From assembly GCA_029959645.1 (NCBI GenBank), contig JASCOJ010000004.1:1-48918 (forward strand): 48,918 nt of DNA, read 5' to 3'. Below, one piece after another: positions 7,701-15,536 of the stretch (positions within the stretch are counted from its first letter, which is position 1; the number at the start of each line of letters is the position of its first letter). Below the pieces are notes generated by a model. It was not told the origin of the DNA. It saw only the letters and a list, made by a program, of their open reading frames with translations, and ran no database searches. The position numbers and the translations under genes are program-made. Source of the stretch: Microbacteriaceae bacterium PS02332. Lineage in GTDB: Bacteria > Actinomycetota > Actinomycetes > Actinomycetales > Microbacteriaceae.

Positions 7701-10640
7701 AACGACTCCGACCCGGAGGGCGGCCGACTGACGGTCAGCGCGGCGACCCCCACCGACGAGGCCGTGACCGCGAAGGTCGTCGGCGGACAGCAGATCCGCG
7801 TGACACCGCCGCGTTCGGCGACCCGCGGCGACTTCGCGGTGCTGTACACCGCGTCGAACCAGAGCGGTGGCTCGACCACGGCGTTCCTCACGGTGACCGT
7901 GGACCGCGACGCGCAGCCGCTCCGTCCCGAGGTCGAGGACACCACGCTCGACCTGCAGGACGTGCTGCACCGGCAGACGGTGACGGTCGACGTGCTGCGC
8001 AACGTCTTCTTCGCCGAGGGGACGCGCGCGGACCTCTCGGTCGCCGTCGTCGACGGGTACGGCTCGAACGCGACCGTCACCGCGGACGACCGCGTGCTGG
8101 TCCGGTTGTCGGACGACTCGCAGGTCATCCCGTTCTCCGTCGCGCGGCGGGACCACCCCGACGTCGTGTCCTACGGCTTCGTCCACGTGCCGGGCTTCGA
8201 CGACGCCCTCCCGCAGGTGAACCGGGCCGCGCCGGCGATCAGCGTGCCGAGCGAGGGCACCGTCCGGATCCCGCTGTCCGACTACGTCGTCACGGCGAAC
8301 GGCCGGACCGCGACCGTCACCGACCGCGGCTCGGTCAAGGCGACGCACGCGAACGGCGACGCCCTGGTGGCGGACCCGTCGACGCTGCAGTTCACCTCGG
8401 CGAAGCTGTACTACGGCAACGCCTCGATCTCCTTCGAGGTCACGGACGGGTCGAGTGCGAACGGCGGCAAGGGCCGGGTCGCGACGCTCGTGCTGCCCAT
8501 CACGGTGACCCCGCGGTCGAACCAGCCGCCGTCGTTCACCGGGTCGTCCATCGACATGCAGCCGGGCGACAGCCGCACGCTCGACCTCACGAAACTCACC
8601 GACTACCCGTACCCACAGGACCTCCCGGAACTCCGGTGGTCGATCGTCGGGCAGCCGGGAGCGGGCACCACCGCGTCGATCTCCGGCCAGCGGTTGACGG
8701 TGTCGGTGGACGACACCGCGCCGAAGGGCAGCACCGCCTCGATCGGGGTCGCGGTCGTCGATGCCTCGGGCAAGGGGCGCCCGGGTCGGGTCGCGGTCGC
8801 CGTCGTCGCCTCGACGCGGCCCCTCGTGCAACCCGCCCCCGACTCGGCCGTCGTCCAGCGCGGCTCGTCGGCGACGATCGACGTCCTCGCGAACGACCAG
8901 CCGACGAACCCGTTCCCGGGACAGCCCCTCCGTGTCGTCGACATCCGCGGGCTGTCCGGGGGTGTGCCCTCGGGGGTCACGATCACGCCGAGCGCGGACC
9001 GCGCACGCCTCCGCGTGACCGTCGCCGACGGAGCCCGGCCGGTCGACACGCACGTGCAGTACCAGGTCGCCGACGCCACGGGGGATCCCGACCGTGCCGT
9101 GTGGGGCGACGTGACGATCGCGGTGCAGGACGTGCCCGACGCACCCGGTACCCCGGTCCGGACCGGCGCGAACGTCGGCGGTCAGCTCACGCTGAGCTGG
9201 TCCTCCCCACAGGCGAACAACGCTCCCATCACGAACTACCGGGTGACCGGGACGAACGGGATCGCGAAGGACTGCGGTGCGGCGACCGTCTGCACCGTCA
9301 CGGGCCTGGACCCGGCGGCGACCTACCGGTTCTCCGTCCAGGCCGGAAACGCCGTCGGGCAGTCCGCGCCGTCCCCGCAGTCGGCACCGATGAGCGCCGA
9401 CTACGTCCCGGCGGCTCCGGGACGCATCACGGTGGCGGCCGACACGACGACGCCGGACCAACTCGACGTGAACTGGGACGCGGTCCCGCGGCCGAACGGC
9501 GGCAGCGCGGTCCGGACGTACGTCGTGACCATCGCCGGGCCGGGTCTCTCCGGGACGAAGCAGACCGGGACGACGACCTCGACGACCTTCGGCGGGGCGG
9601 TCAGCGGGGCCACGTACACCGTCACGGTGTCGGCGCACAACGACGCCGACCGCGACGGCAACCAGGTGGAGTGGAACGCCGCCAGCGGATCGGGCACGGC
9701 CGTCGGGACCCCCGGGCAGCCGACGTCCGTCCGGGCCTCCGCCGGGTCGAGCCCCGGCGATGACGGCCGCTCGGTCGTCACGGTGACGTGGGGTGCTGCC
9801 GACGCGCAGGGCGGCCGCGGACCGGCGTACTCGGTGCACCGCGTGCCGAACGGCACGAGCCCGTCGTGCACGAGCCTCGCCGGACAGGCCTCCCTCGGTT
9901 CGCAGAGCGGGGTCGTCGACTCGTCCGTCGGTGGCGGCGGCGCGCGGTACGCGGTGGTGGCCGACAACGGCTACTTCTGCAGCGTCGACTACGCCGACGC
10001 CGTGACGTACGAGCGCCCCGCTGCGACGGCCACGCCGACGGTCTCGGTCGTGCCGAACGCGGCCGGCAACCTGTACGACGTGCAGGTCCAGGCACCGGCG
10101 CAGTCCGTCGACCACTACGTGCTCGAGATCGGGGGACAGACCGTCAGCCTGCAGCCCGGCGGCACGTGGTCGGGCGTCCCCGGGACCGGGGCGCGGAACA
10201 CGACGGCCCAGCTCGTCCTCCGCGCCTGCGGCAGCCCCGATGCGGCCTTCTGCGCCACGGACGCCCAGTCCTGGACGGGCAGTGCCGCCGCCTTCGACCT
10301 GACCGCGACGGTCTCCGCGGCACCGGCCGACCACCCGATCACCGTGCAGGGGCCGAGCGGGTCCGCGATCGCCGCCGTGCAGTTCACCGCGACGTGGTAC
10401 GCCGACGACAGCGGGGCCCTGCCGGTCCTGTTGCACCCGTCGGACTCGTGGTCCGCGAAGGAGGCGCCGCCCTCGCCGCCGTCGTTCGCCCAGTCCGTCC
10501 GCCTGACGGCCACGGTCACCTCGGCACTCGACGGGTCCACCCTCCGGGGCTCGGCATCCGACGCCTTCCCCGTGACACCGGCGCCCTCAGCGAGTCCCTC
10601 GCCGGGGCCCACCGACCCCACCCAGCCCACCACCCCGTGA
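4749..10640 (+). CDS. Giant secreted or membrane-anchored protein: propeller-like head, about eleven cadherin/Ig-like repeats, three FN3 domains
   Basis: A 1963-residue protein starting at GTG 4749, which overlaps the kinase stop. A basic N-terminus and a hydrophobic helix at about 12-33 form a signal anchor with no clear cleavage site. Residues about 40-375 are rich in short beta repeats of YncE/propeller type. From about 382 come roughly eleven repeats of 95-100 residues, each opening with a PPxAxxD-like edge and a LxNDxDPxGDPL-like calcium-type loop (clear at about 382, 481, 765, 865, 962 and 1357; others degenerate). Three FN3 domains follow from about 1462, then a beta-rich tail and a Ser/Pro/Thr-rich end. 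No LPxTG sorting motif is seen. The architecture fits a long extracellular adhesin or wall-spanning structural protein. MoxR, DUF58 and a transglutaminase-like gene follow, suggesting assistance in its folding, export or anchoring (inference). Confidence 0.88.
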   Translation: MIRRLLGRHRSATVTTAVSVLVGALVAGTALVSTGYHAQRLELGDGTVWVASAQYGAVGRANPQVLELNTAVETSSDALSVVQRGSTVFAVDDTKGTLAKVDVATATVGDAVTLPSGSPQVFLAGDTAVIGNGDTGELWTTPAADLDAFDASTKADLTLGADAVFDASDDHVAVYSPRTSTASLVSLGATPAVERKWTVRADRRHDLQVAAVGAHVAVLDRTDGALSVDGRRVQLGDRVGSAPALQRSSTDGDAVVVAGSAGTARVTPSGSVDATPLRVSGRAARPVVAGSCTYAAWNGGQGADSCAGRGLQELDDVPGGAALRIERNGDTIVANDPESGRTWAIGRSGQLIDNWSDLVDRDDDQQQERVSDDDVEVEKDQKPPVAVDDDLGARPGRTTTLPVLLNDYDPNGDPLVISEVGSIDPAVGTIALVRDAQQLQVTLRDQASGTVSFPYTITDGNGGTASATVRVTVRPDSVNEPPRQVRDTSADVVQGGNVSTNVLSDWVDPDGDPVFLASATASDGDRVSTTPDGLLDFRDASGRTGDRVQQIVVSDGRAEGRGSVTVHVATQGNVRLVADAFAVGGYTDEPFTVAPLDHVHGGNGAVTLTSVSTSTGLTVTPSYDAGTFRVVGASAGDHQLEYTVTDGTKTASGVVRITVQAPPDASTAPITTPKTVFVNTLSTKDTDVTATDIDPAGGVLLVTGIEAPPASSGVQATVLDQHIVRVTLTAPLDGPVSFRYTESNGLATATGTVTVVEIPKPDRIQPPVAQADTTTVRVGDVTDIDVLANDTQPEGEPLTLLPDLVQNVPGNGGLLFVSGDHLRYLAPTTPGTYSAAYRVAGPDGQTADASVTISVRERDAATNSPPAPKTVTARVVAGQSVRVTVPLNAIDPDGDSVQLIGVASNPDKGSVTDVTANALTYQAGDYSAGTDEFTYTVVDALGARATGTVRVGIAPRAEQAANPIAQADHVTIRPGGSVTVRVLQNDSDPEGGRLTVSAATPTDEAVTAKVVGGQQIRVTPPRSATRGDFAVLYTASNQSGGSTTAFLTVTVDRDAQPLRPEVEDTTLDLQDVLHRQTVTVDVLRNVFFAEGTRADLSVAVVDGYGSNATVTADDRVLVRLSDDSQVIPFSVARRDHPDVVSYGFVHVPGFDDALPQVNRAAPAISVPSEGTVRIPLSDYVVTANGRTATVTDRGSVKATHANGDALVADPSTLQFTSAKLYYGNASISFEVTDGSSANGGKGRVATLVLPITVTPRSNQPPSFTGSSIDMQPGDSRTLDLTKLTDYPYPQDLPELRWSIVGQPGAGTTASISGQRLTVSVDDTAPKGSTASIGVAVVDASGKGRPGRVAVAVVASTRPLVQPAPDSAVVQRGSSATIDVLANDQPTNPFPGQPLRVVDIRGLSGGVPSGVTITPSADRARLRVTVADGARPVDTHVQYQVADATGDPDRAVWGDVTIAVQDVPDAPGTPVRTGANVGGQLTLSWSSPQANNAPITNYRVTGTNGIAKDCGAATVCTVTGLDPAATYRFSVQAGNAVGQSAPSPQSAPMSADYVPAAPGRITVAADTTTPDQLDVNWDAVPRPNGGSAVRTYVVTIAGPGLSGTKQTGTTTSTTFGGAVSGATYTVTVSAHNDADRDGNQVEWNAASGSGTAVGTPGQPTSVRASAGSSPGDDGRSVVTVTWGAADAQGGRGPAYSVHRVPNGTSPSCTSLAGQASLGSQSGVVDSSVGGGGARYAVVADNGYFCSVDYADAVTYERPAATATPTVSVVPNAAGNLYDVQVQAPAQSVDHYVLEIGGQTVSLQPGGTWSGVPGTGARNTTAQLVLRACGSPDAAFCATDAQSWTGSAAAFDLTATVSAAPADHPITVQGPSGSAIAAVQFTATWYADDSGALPVLLHPSDSWSAKEAPPSPPSFAQSVRLTATVTSALDGSTLRGSASDAFPVTPAPSASPSPGPTDPTQPTTP

Positions 10641-10674
10641 CGACCGCACGACGACACCCGAGGAACGACACCGC

Positions 10675-11646
10675 ATGAGCATGACCCCGGAGCAGGCCGC
10701 CTGGTTCGCCGACGTCGCTGGCCGCGTCGTCACCAACGTCGAACAGGTGCTCCTCGGCAAGACGTTCGTGATCCGGCTCGCGGTCACCGCCATGCTCAGC
10801 GAGGGCCACCTGCTCCTCGAGGACGTGCCCGGCACCGGGAAGACGAGCATGGCCCGGGCCCTCGCGCAGAGTGTGCAGGGCTCGACGAACCGCATCCAGT
10901 TCACCCCGGACCTGCTGCCCGGCGACATCACCGGCATCAGCGTCTACGACCAGCGCGCCCAGGAGTTCGAGTTCCACCGCGGACCGGTGTTCGCGAACAT
11001 CGTGCTCGCGGACGAGATCAACCGGGCGAGCCCGAAGACCCAGTCGGCCCTCCTCGAGGCGATGGAGGAGTCGGCGATCACGGTCGACGGCACCACGCAC
11101 CGTCTGGCGGCACCGTTCATGGTGATCGCGACGCAGAACCCCGTGGAGCAGGCGGGCACCTACCGCCTGCCGGAGGCGCAGCTTGACCGCTTCCTCATGA
11201 AGGCGTCCATCGGCTACCCCGACCACGCGGCGACGGTGCGGATCCTCGAGACCTCGTCGGCGCCTTCGGCCTCGGTGCCGCTCGCGAGCGTCGTCCCGGC
11301 GGCGACGGTCACCGAGATGGCCACCCTCGCCCGCACCGTGCACGTCGACCCGGTGATCGCGGACTACGTCGCCCGCCTCGTGGACGCCACACGATCGGCC
11401 TCCGAGGTGCGACTCGGCGTCAGCGTGCGCGGCGCGATGGGCCTGATGCGTGCCTCCCGCGTCCACGCGGCGCTGAACGGGCGGCACTACGTCACGCCGG
11501 ACGACGTGAAGGCCCTCGCCGAGCCGGTCCTCGCGCACCGCCTCGTCCTCGACGCCGAGGCGGAGTTCGACGGGGTCAGGGCCTCCAGCGTCGTGTCCCA
11601 GCTCCTCGTCGAGACCCCGCCGCCCGCCGACCGGGTCGTCGCGTGA
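10675..11646 (+). CDS. MoxR-family AAA+ ATPase
   Basis: A 323-residue ATPase with Walker A VPGTGKT at 51-57, Walker B IVLADE at 109-114, the MoxR-typical NRASPKTQ stretch that follows, sensor motif ATQNP near 136 and the RLPEAQLDRF arginine-containing segment. A C-terminal helical lid domain completes it. MoxR proteins act as chaperone-like ATPases that activate or assemble partner complexes and are usually encoded beside DUF58/VWA proteins, as here. ATG 10675 (or ATG 10681) follows GAGGAACG. It begins 34 bases after the giant repeat protein, and its stop overlaps the DUF58 start (GTGA), so all are in one operon. Confidence 0.95.
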   Translation: MSMTPEQAAWFADVAGRVVTNVEQVLLGKTFVIRLAVTAMLSEGHLLLEDVPGTGKTSMARALAQSVQGSTNRIQFTPDLLPGDITGISVYDQRAQEFEFHRGPVFANIVLADEINRASPKTQSALLEAMEESAITVDGTTHRLAAPFMVIATQNPVEQAGTYRLPEAQLDRFLMKASIGYPDHAATVRILETSSAPSASVPLASVVPAATVTEMATLARTVHVDPVIADYVARLVDATRSASEVRLGVSVRGAMGLMRASRVHAALNGRHYVTPDDVKALAEPVLAHRLVLDAEAEFDGVRASSVVSQLLVETPPPADRVVA

Positions 11647-13052
11647 CCGACCGGCGGCCCCTCCCGACGCGCTCGCGTCGACCGTCGTCGACGCGGTCGC
11701 GTCGTGCGGTGGCGCCCGAGCGCACGGGGACGGTCGCCGGCCTGACCAACGTCCGCACCCGCATCGTCGGCGACCGGTCCGGCGTCGCCGCCGACGCCGT
11801 CGTGGGCGTGGTCCGGACGTGGCGCGGGGCCGGGAGGCTCGTCCGCCGTGTCCGGGGCGAGGTCTCGTCCGTCGTCACCGGGCTCGGGTGGACGGTCGCG
11901 GCGCTCACGCTCGTCGCCTTCGTGCTCGGGTACCGGTTCGGCCTGCGCGAGGTCGTCGTGGTCGGGTTCGCCGGTGCGGTCCTCGTCGTCGTCGCCGCGG
12001 TCGCCCTCGTCGGTCGCTCGCGGCTGCGCATCCGGATGTCGATGCCGCAGCACCGCGTCGCCGTGGGGGACGACGCGGGCGTGACGGTGTCCGCCGAGAA
12101 CCCGACGCGGCTGCCCTCGGTGCCGACGACGGTGGAGCTCCCGATCGGGGCGGGCCTGGTCGACGTCGCCATCCCGGCGGTGGCGGCGCGCGGGACGTGG
12201 GAACGACGGGTGCCGGTGCCGACGGTCCGGCGCGGTGTGCTCGACGTCGGCCCGGTGACCGGGGTGCGGGCGGACCCGGTCGGACTCGTCCGCCGTGAGC
12301 TCGTCTGGACCGCCCGCGAACAGGTCATCGTGCACCCGCGCACCATCGCGATCCCGTCGACGAGCACCGGCCTCGTGCGGGATCTCGAGGGGCAGGCGAC
12401 CCGCGACCTGTCCCCGGCGGACATCGCCTTCCACGCGATCCGCGAGTACATGCCCGGCGACGACCCGCGCACCATCCACTGGAAGTCGACCGCCAAGACC
12501 GGCGCGTTCATGGTGCGGCAGTTCGAGGACACCCGGCGGTCGCACCTCGTGGTGGCCCTCGCGACCTCCCGTACCGAGTTCGCCGACGACGAGGAGTTCG
12601 AGCTCGCCGTCAGCGCGGCGGCCTCCCTCGGCACGCGTGCGGTGCGCGACGGACGCGAGGTCACCGTCGTGGTCTCCGAGCGGACGCCGGAGTTCGCGCG
12701 GCGGCCGGTCTACGCGGTGCACCCGCTCCCCACCGTCACGCCCACGCGCCTGCTCGACGAGTTCGCCCGGGTCGGCCTCGCCGACGCCTGCCTGCCGGTC
12801 GCGGAGGTCGCCCGCATCGTCGGGAGCGGCACCGACGGCATCTCGGTGGCGTTCCTCGTCGTCGGGTCGTCGGTCGGGCTCCCCGCGCTCCGGCTCGCCG
12901 CGACGCGGTTCCCGGTCGGCGTCGAGGTGGTCGCGGTCGTCTGCGAGCCGGAGGCCCAGCCCCGCTGGGTCCGCGTGCCCGGCCTGACCGTGATGACCGT
13001 GGGGTACCTCGACGACCTCCGCCATGCGCTCCACCGGTCGGCGGCCGCATGA
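11643..13052 (+). CDS. DUF58 membrane protein, MoxR partner
   Basis: A 469-residue protein. A basic N-terminal tail (about 1-75) is followed by two membrane helices at about 81-98 and 103-124, then an extracytoplasmic or membrane-proximal beta domain and the DUF58 core. The DUF58 signature is clear at 267-295, with REYMPGDDPRTIHWKSTAKT and the following MVRQFE, after which a VWA-like fold begins (HLVVALATS). DUF58 proteins are regular partners of MoxR ATPases; their biochemical role is mostly unknown. The GTG start overlaps the MoxR stop and its own stop overlaps the transglutaminase-like gene (ATGA), so the three proteins are translationally coupled and probably form one complex. Confidence 0.93.
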   Translation: MTDRRPLPTRSRRPSSTRSRRAVAPERTGTVAGLTNVRTRIVGDRSGVAADAVVGVVRTWRGAGRLVRRVRGEVSSVVTGLGWTVAALTLVAFVLGYRFGLREVVVVGFAGAVLVVVAAVALVGRSRLRIRMSMPQHRVAVGDDAGVTVSAENPTRLPSVPTTVELPIGAGLVDVAIPAVAARGTWERRVPVPTVRRGVLDVGPVTGVRADPVGLVRRELVWTAREQVIVHPRTIAIPSTSTGLVRDLEGQATRDLSPADIAFHAIREYMPGDDPRTIHWKSTAKTGAFMVRQFEDTRRSHLVVALATSRTEFADDEEFELAVSAAASLGTRAVRDGREVTVVVSERTPEFARRPVYAVHPLPTVTPTRLLDEFARVGLADACLPVAEVARIVGSGTDGISVAFLVVGSSVGLPALRLAATRFPVGVEVVAVVCEPEAQPRWVRVPGLTVMTVGYLDDLRHALHRSAAA

Positions 13053-15475
13053 GCGTCGACACCCCGGTCCGTCCCCGCCGCGACACCCGGCGGGACAGCA
13101 GGCGTGCGCAGCGCCGCGTCGCGGTCGCCCCGCTCGTCGGGAACACCCTGGTCATGTGGCTGCTGCTCGCCGTCGCGAGTGCCGCCTGGTGGCCCGTGCA
13201 CCGCGACGGCGCGATGGTGACCGCGGGCGTCACCGCGGTGCTCGTCGGGTCGGCGGTGGCGCTCCTCGGTGCCGTGCTGCGCCTCCCGGCGGCCGTGGTC
13301 GTCGTCGCGACGGTCGTCGGCTTCGTCGCGACCGGCGTCCCGGCGGCGGTGCCGTCCGAGGCGGACGGGCTGCTGCCCACCGGGCAGGGCGTCGTCGACC
13401 TCGTCGCCGGTGTCGCACTCGGGTGGAAGCGCCTCCTCACCGTCAGCCTCCCGGTCGGTGCGTACGAGGCGCTCCTCGTCCCGTACTTCGTCACGGTGCT
13501 CGTCGCCACGGTCGTCGGCGTGACCGTGGCGAACCGGGCCTCCCGGCGGGAGGTCGCGGGTCTGCCGGCGCTCGTCGTCTTCGCGGCCGGCGTCGTCGTC
13601 GGTCCGACCCGGCTCGACACGTCCCTCCTGCTCGCCGTCGTCCTCACCGGCATCGCCCTGGTGTGGGCGCTGACCGTCCGGCACACCCGACGTGCCGTGG
13701 CCGTCGCGCGGACCATCGGTGCCCGCGTCCCGGTCCTGCGCTCGGTCGTCCGTCCGGCGCTCGTCGGGACGGCCACCATCGCGGTCGCCGCCGTCGCCGC
13801 GACCGGTCTCGGGTTGCTCGCGCCGCCGTCGACGAGCCGGACGGTCGCACGGTCGGACGTCGTCAAGCCGTTCGACCCGCGCGACCAGGTCAGCCCACTG
13901 AGCGGGTTCCGGGCGTACGAGGAGGACGACGAGGCGGACCGGACGCAACTGACGGTGACCGGCCTGCCGCAGGGCGGGTTCGTCCGGGTCGCGACGCTCG
14001 ACACCTACGACGGCGTCGTCTACCGCGTGGGCGGAGCGGACGGGTCGTCGGCGTCCGGGACCTTCGAACGCGTCCCCACGAGCGTCGACGTGCGCGGCGT
14101 CCGTGGGACGCCCGTGCGGGTCGGCGTGACACTCACCGGCTACTCGGGTGTCTGGTTGCCCACCGTCGGGGACCTCGAGTCCGTCCGGTTCTCGGGGGAG
14201 CGGGCCGACCGGGAGCGCACCGCGTTCTTCTACGACCGGGCGACCGGGACGGGCGCGGTGGTCGGCGGCGTCGGCGCCGGCACGCGCTACACGCTGTCGG
14301 CCGTCCTGCCCGACCAGCCGACCGAGGAGCAGCTCGCGAGCGCCCGCCCCGGCGACGCGACCGTCCCGACGCCCCGTTCGGTGCCGGACGCGGTGCAGGA
14401 CGCCGCCCGTGCCGCCGGTGCGGGTGGCACGGCCGACGGCACAGCGCTCCTCAAGGCGCTGGCGACGCTCAAGCAGACCGGGTACGTCAGCCACGGCGTC
14501 GGCGACGACCGAGCGAGCCGGTCGGGTCACGGATCGGACCGCATCCAGGAACTCCTGGCGTCCCCGCTCGTGGTCGGCGACCAGGAGCAGTACGCGGTCG
14601 CGGCCGCGCTGATCGCGCAGGAACTCGGCTTCCCGGCGCGGGTCGTGCTCGGCTTCACCGCCGGCGGTGACGGGGGCTCCTCCCCGGCGACCGGCTCGGG
14701 TGCGGGTGACGCCAGCGGCACGACGGCCTTCCGCGGCTCGGACGTCACCGCCCGCATCGAGGTCGACACCGCGCAGTGGGGGTGGGTGACGCTCAACCCG
14801 AACCCGGCCGTCCGAGCCATCCCCGACGAGCAGGAACAGACCCCGAAGCCCGTCACGCGTCCGGAGACGGTCGTGCCCCCGCCGCCCGCCGACCAGCAGG
14901 ACCAGGACCAGCAGACGCCGCCGCAGACGGACCGGAAGGCCCCGCCGACGCAGCCGTTCTGGCTCACGGTCCTCCTCGCGGTGCTGCCCTGGGCGCTCGG
15001 TGTGCTGGCCGTCATCGCGGTCGTGCTCGCGCCGTTCGCGCTGGTGGTGCTGCGCAAGCGCGTACGTCGCCGTCGGCGCCGCCGGGCGTCCGACCCGAGG
15101 GTCCGGATCGTGGGTGCGTGGGATGAGTACCGCGACGCCCTGCTCGACCGTGGGCACGACGTCCCGCGCGCCGCGACCCGCCGCGAGGTGGCCGCTGCGG
15201 CGCCGGGTGACGGTGCCTCCGGGCTCGCCGCACTCGCCGACCGTGCCGTGTTCGGACCGTCGGCGGCGGACGGACACACCGCCGACCGGATGTGGGAGGC
15301 GACCGACTCGGCGATCGGCGCCCTGACGACGGGGCGCACACGGCGGGAGCGCATCCGCACGGCGGTGTCCCTCCGGTCCCTCCGCGGTGGACGTCCGACA
15401 CGGGCCACACGACGCCGTGCCGCACGCACTCCCGACCGGTCCGGCGGCGCGGAGGCACCGCGGAGCGGGCGGTGA
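13049..15475 (+). CDS. Transglutaminase-like (TgpA-type) membrane protein lacking the catalytic triad
   Basis: An 808-residue protein. The N-terminal third carries about seven membrane helices (within about 30-260). A large outer region follows with a transglutaminase-like core around 480-590, then a Pro/Gln/Asp-rich linker, a last membrane helix at about 635-665 and a basic cytoplasmic tail. The core keeps the flanking fold motifs (EQYAVAAALIAQELGFPARVVLGF; WGWVTLNPNP), but the residues that should be Cys, His and Asp are Gln512 (GDQEQ for GYCEQ), Thr567 (TARIEV for HAWVEV) and Asn583 (NPNP for DPTP). It is therefore predicted to be a non-enzymatic scaffold or binding module. It overlaps the DUF58 stop by ATGA and ends the tightly coupled part of the operon. 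Confidence 0.9.
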   Translation: MSVDTPVRPRRDTRRDSRRAQRRVAVAPLVGNTLVMWLLLAVASAAWWPVHRDGAMVTAGVTAVLVGSAVALLGAVLRLPAAVVVVATVVGFVATGVPAAVPSEADGLLPTGQGVVDLVAGVALGWKRLLTVSLPVGAYEALLVPYFVTVLVATVVGVTVANRASRREVAGLPALVVFAAGVVVGPTRLDTSLLLAVVLTGIALVWALTVRHTRRAVAVARTIGARVPVLRSVVRPALVGTATIAVAAVAATGLGLLAPPSTSRTVARSDVVKPFDPRDQVSPLSGFRAYEEDDEADRTQLTVTGLPQGGFVRVATLDTYDGVVYRVGGADGSSASGTFERVPTSVDVRGVRGTPVRVGVTLTGYSGVWLPTVGDLESVRFSGERADRERTAFFYDRATGTGAVVGGVGAGTRYTLSAVLPDQPTEEQLASARPGDATVPTPRSVPDAVQDAARAAGAGGTADGTALLKALATLKQTGYVSHGVGDDRASRSGHGSDRIQELLASPLVVGDQEQYAVAAALIAQELGFPARVVLGFTAGGDGGSSPATGSGAGDASGTTAFRGSDVTARIEVDTAQWGWVTLNPNPAVRAIPDEQEQTPKPVTRPETVVPPPPADQQDQDQQTPPQTDRKAPPTQPFWLTVLLAVLPWALGVLAVIAVVLAPFALVVLRKRVRRRRRRRASDPRVRIVGAWDEYRDALLDRGHDVPRAATRREVAAAAPGDGASGLAALADRAVFGPSAADGHTADRMWEATDSAIGALTTGRTRRERIRTAVSLRSLRGGRPTRATRRRAARTPDRSGGAEAPRSGR

Positions 15476-15476
15476 C

Positions 15477-15482
15477 TACGAT
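15477..15482 (+). promoter_or_regulatory. -10 element TACGAT of the zinc-ribbon/FHA gene
   Basis: TACGAT lies directly after the transglutaminase-like stop codon. A transcript start near 15489 would give a leader of about 48 nt with AGAGG at 15525-15529, 7 nt before GTG 15537. The last gene of the block may thus also be transcribed on its own. Confidence 0.45.
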
Positions 15483-15536
15483 GTCCGGAGGCCGGAAGCA
15501 CCTCGCGGCCGACCGGACGAGGACAGAGGCACCCCT

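Noticed and set aside
5894-9130. Tandem DNA repeats or a CRISPR-like array within the giant gene
   Set aside because: The periodicity is at the protein domain level (about 290-300 bp) with diverged DNA; there are no short identical repeats with unique spacers.
4587-10436. Open frame of about 1950 codons on the minus strand opposite the giant repeat protein
   Set aside because: Its composition (Arg, Gly, Asp, His runs without domains) is that of an antisense shadow in GC-rich DNA; the plus frame has clear domains and a coupled start.
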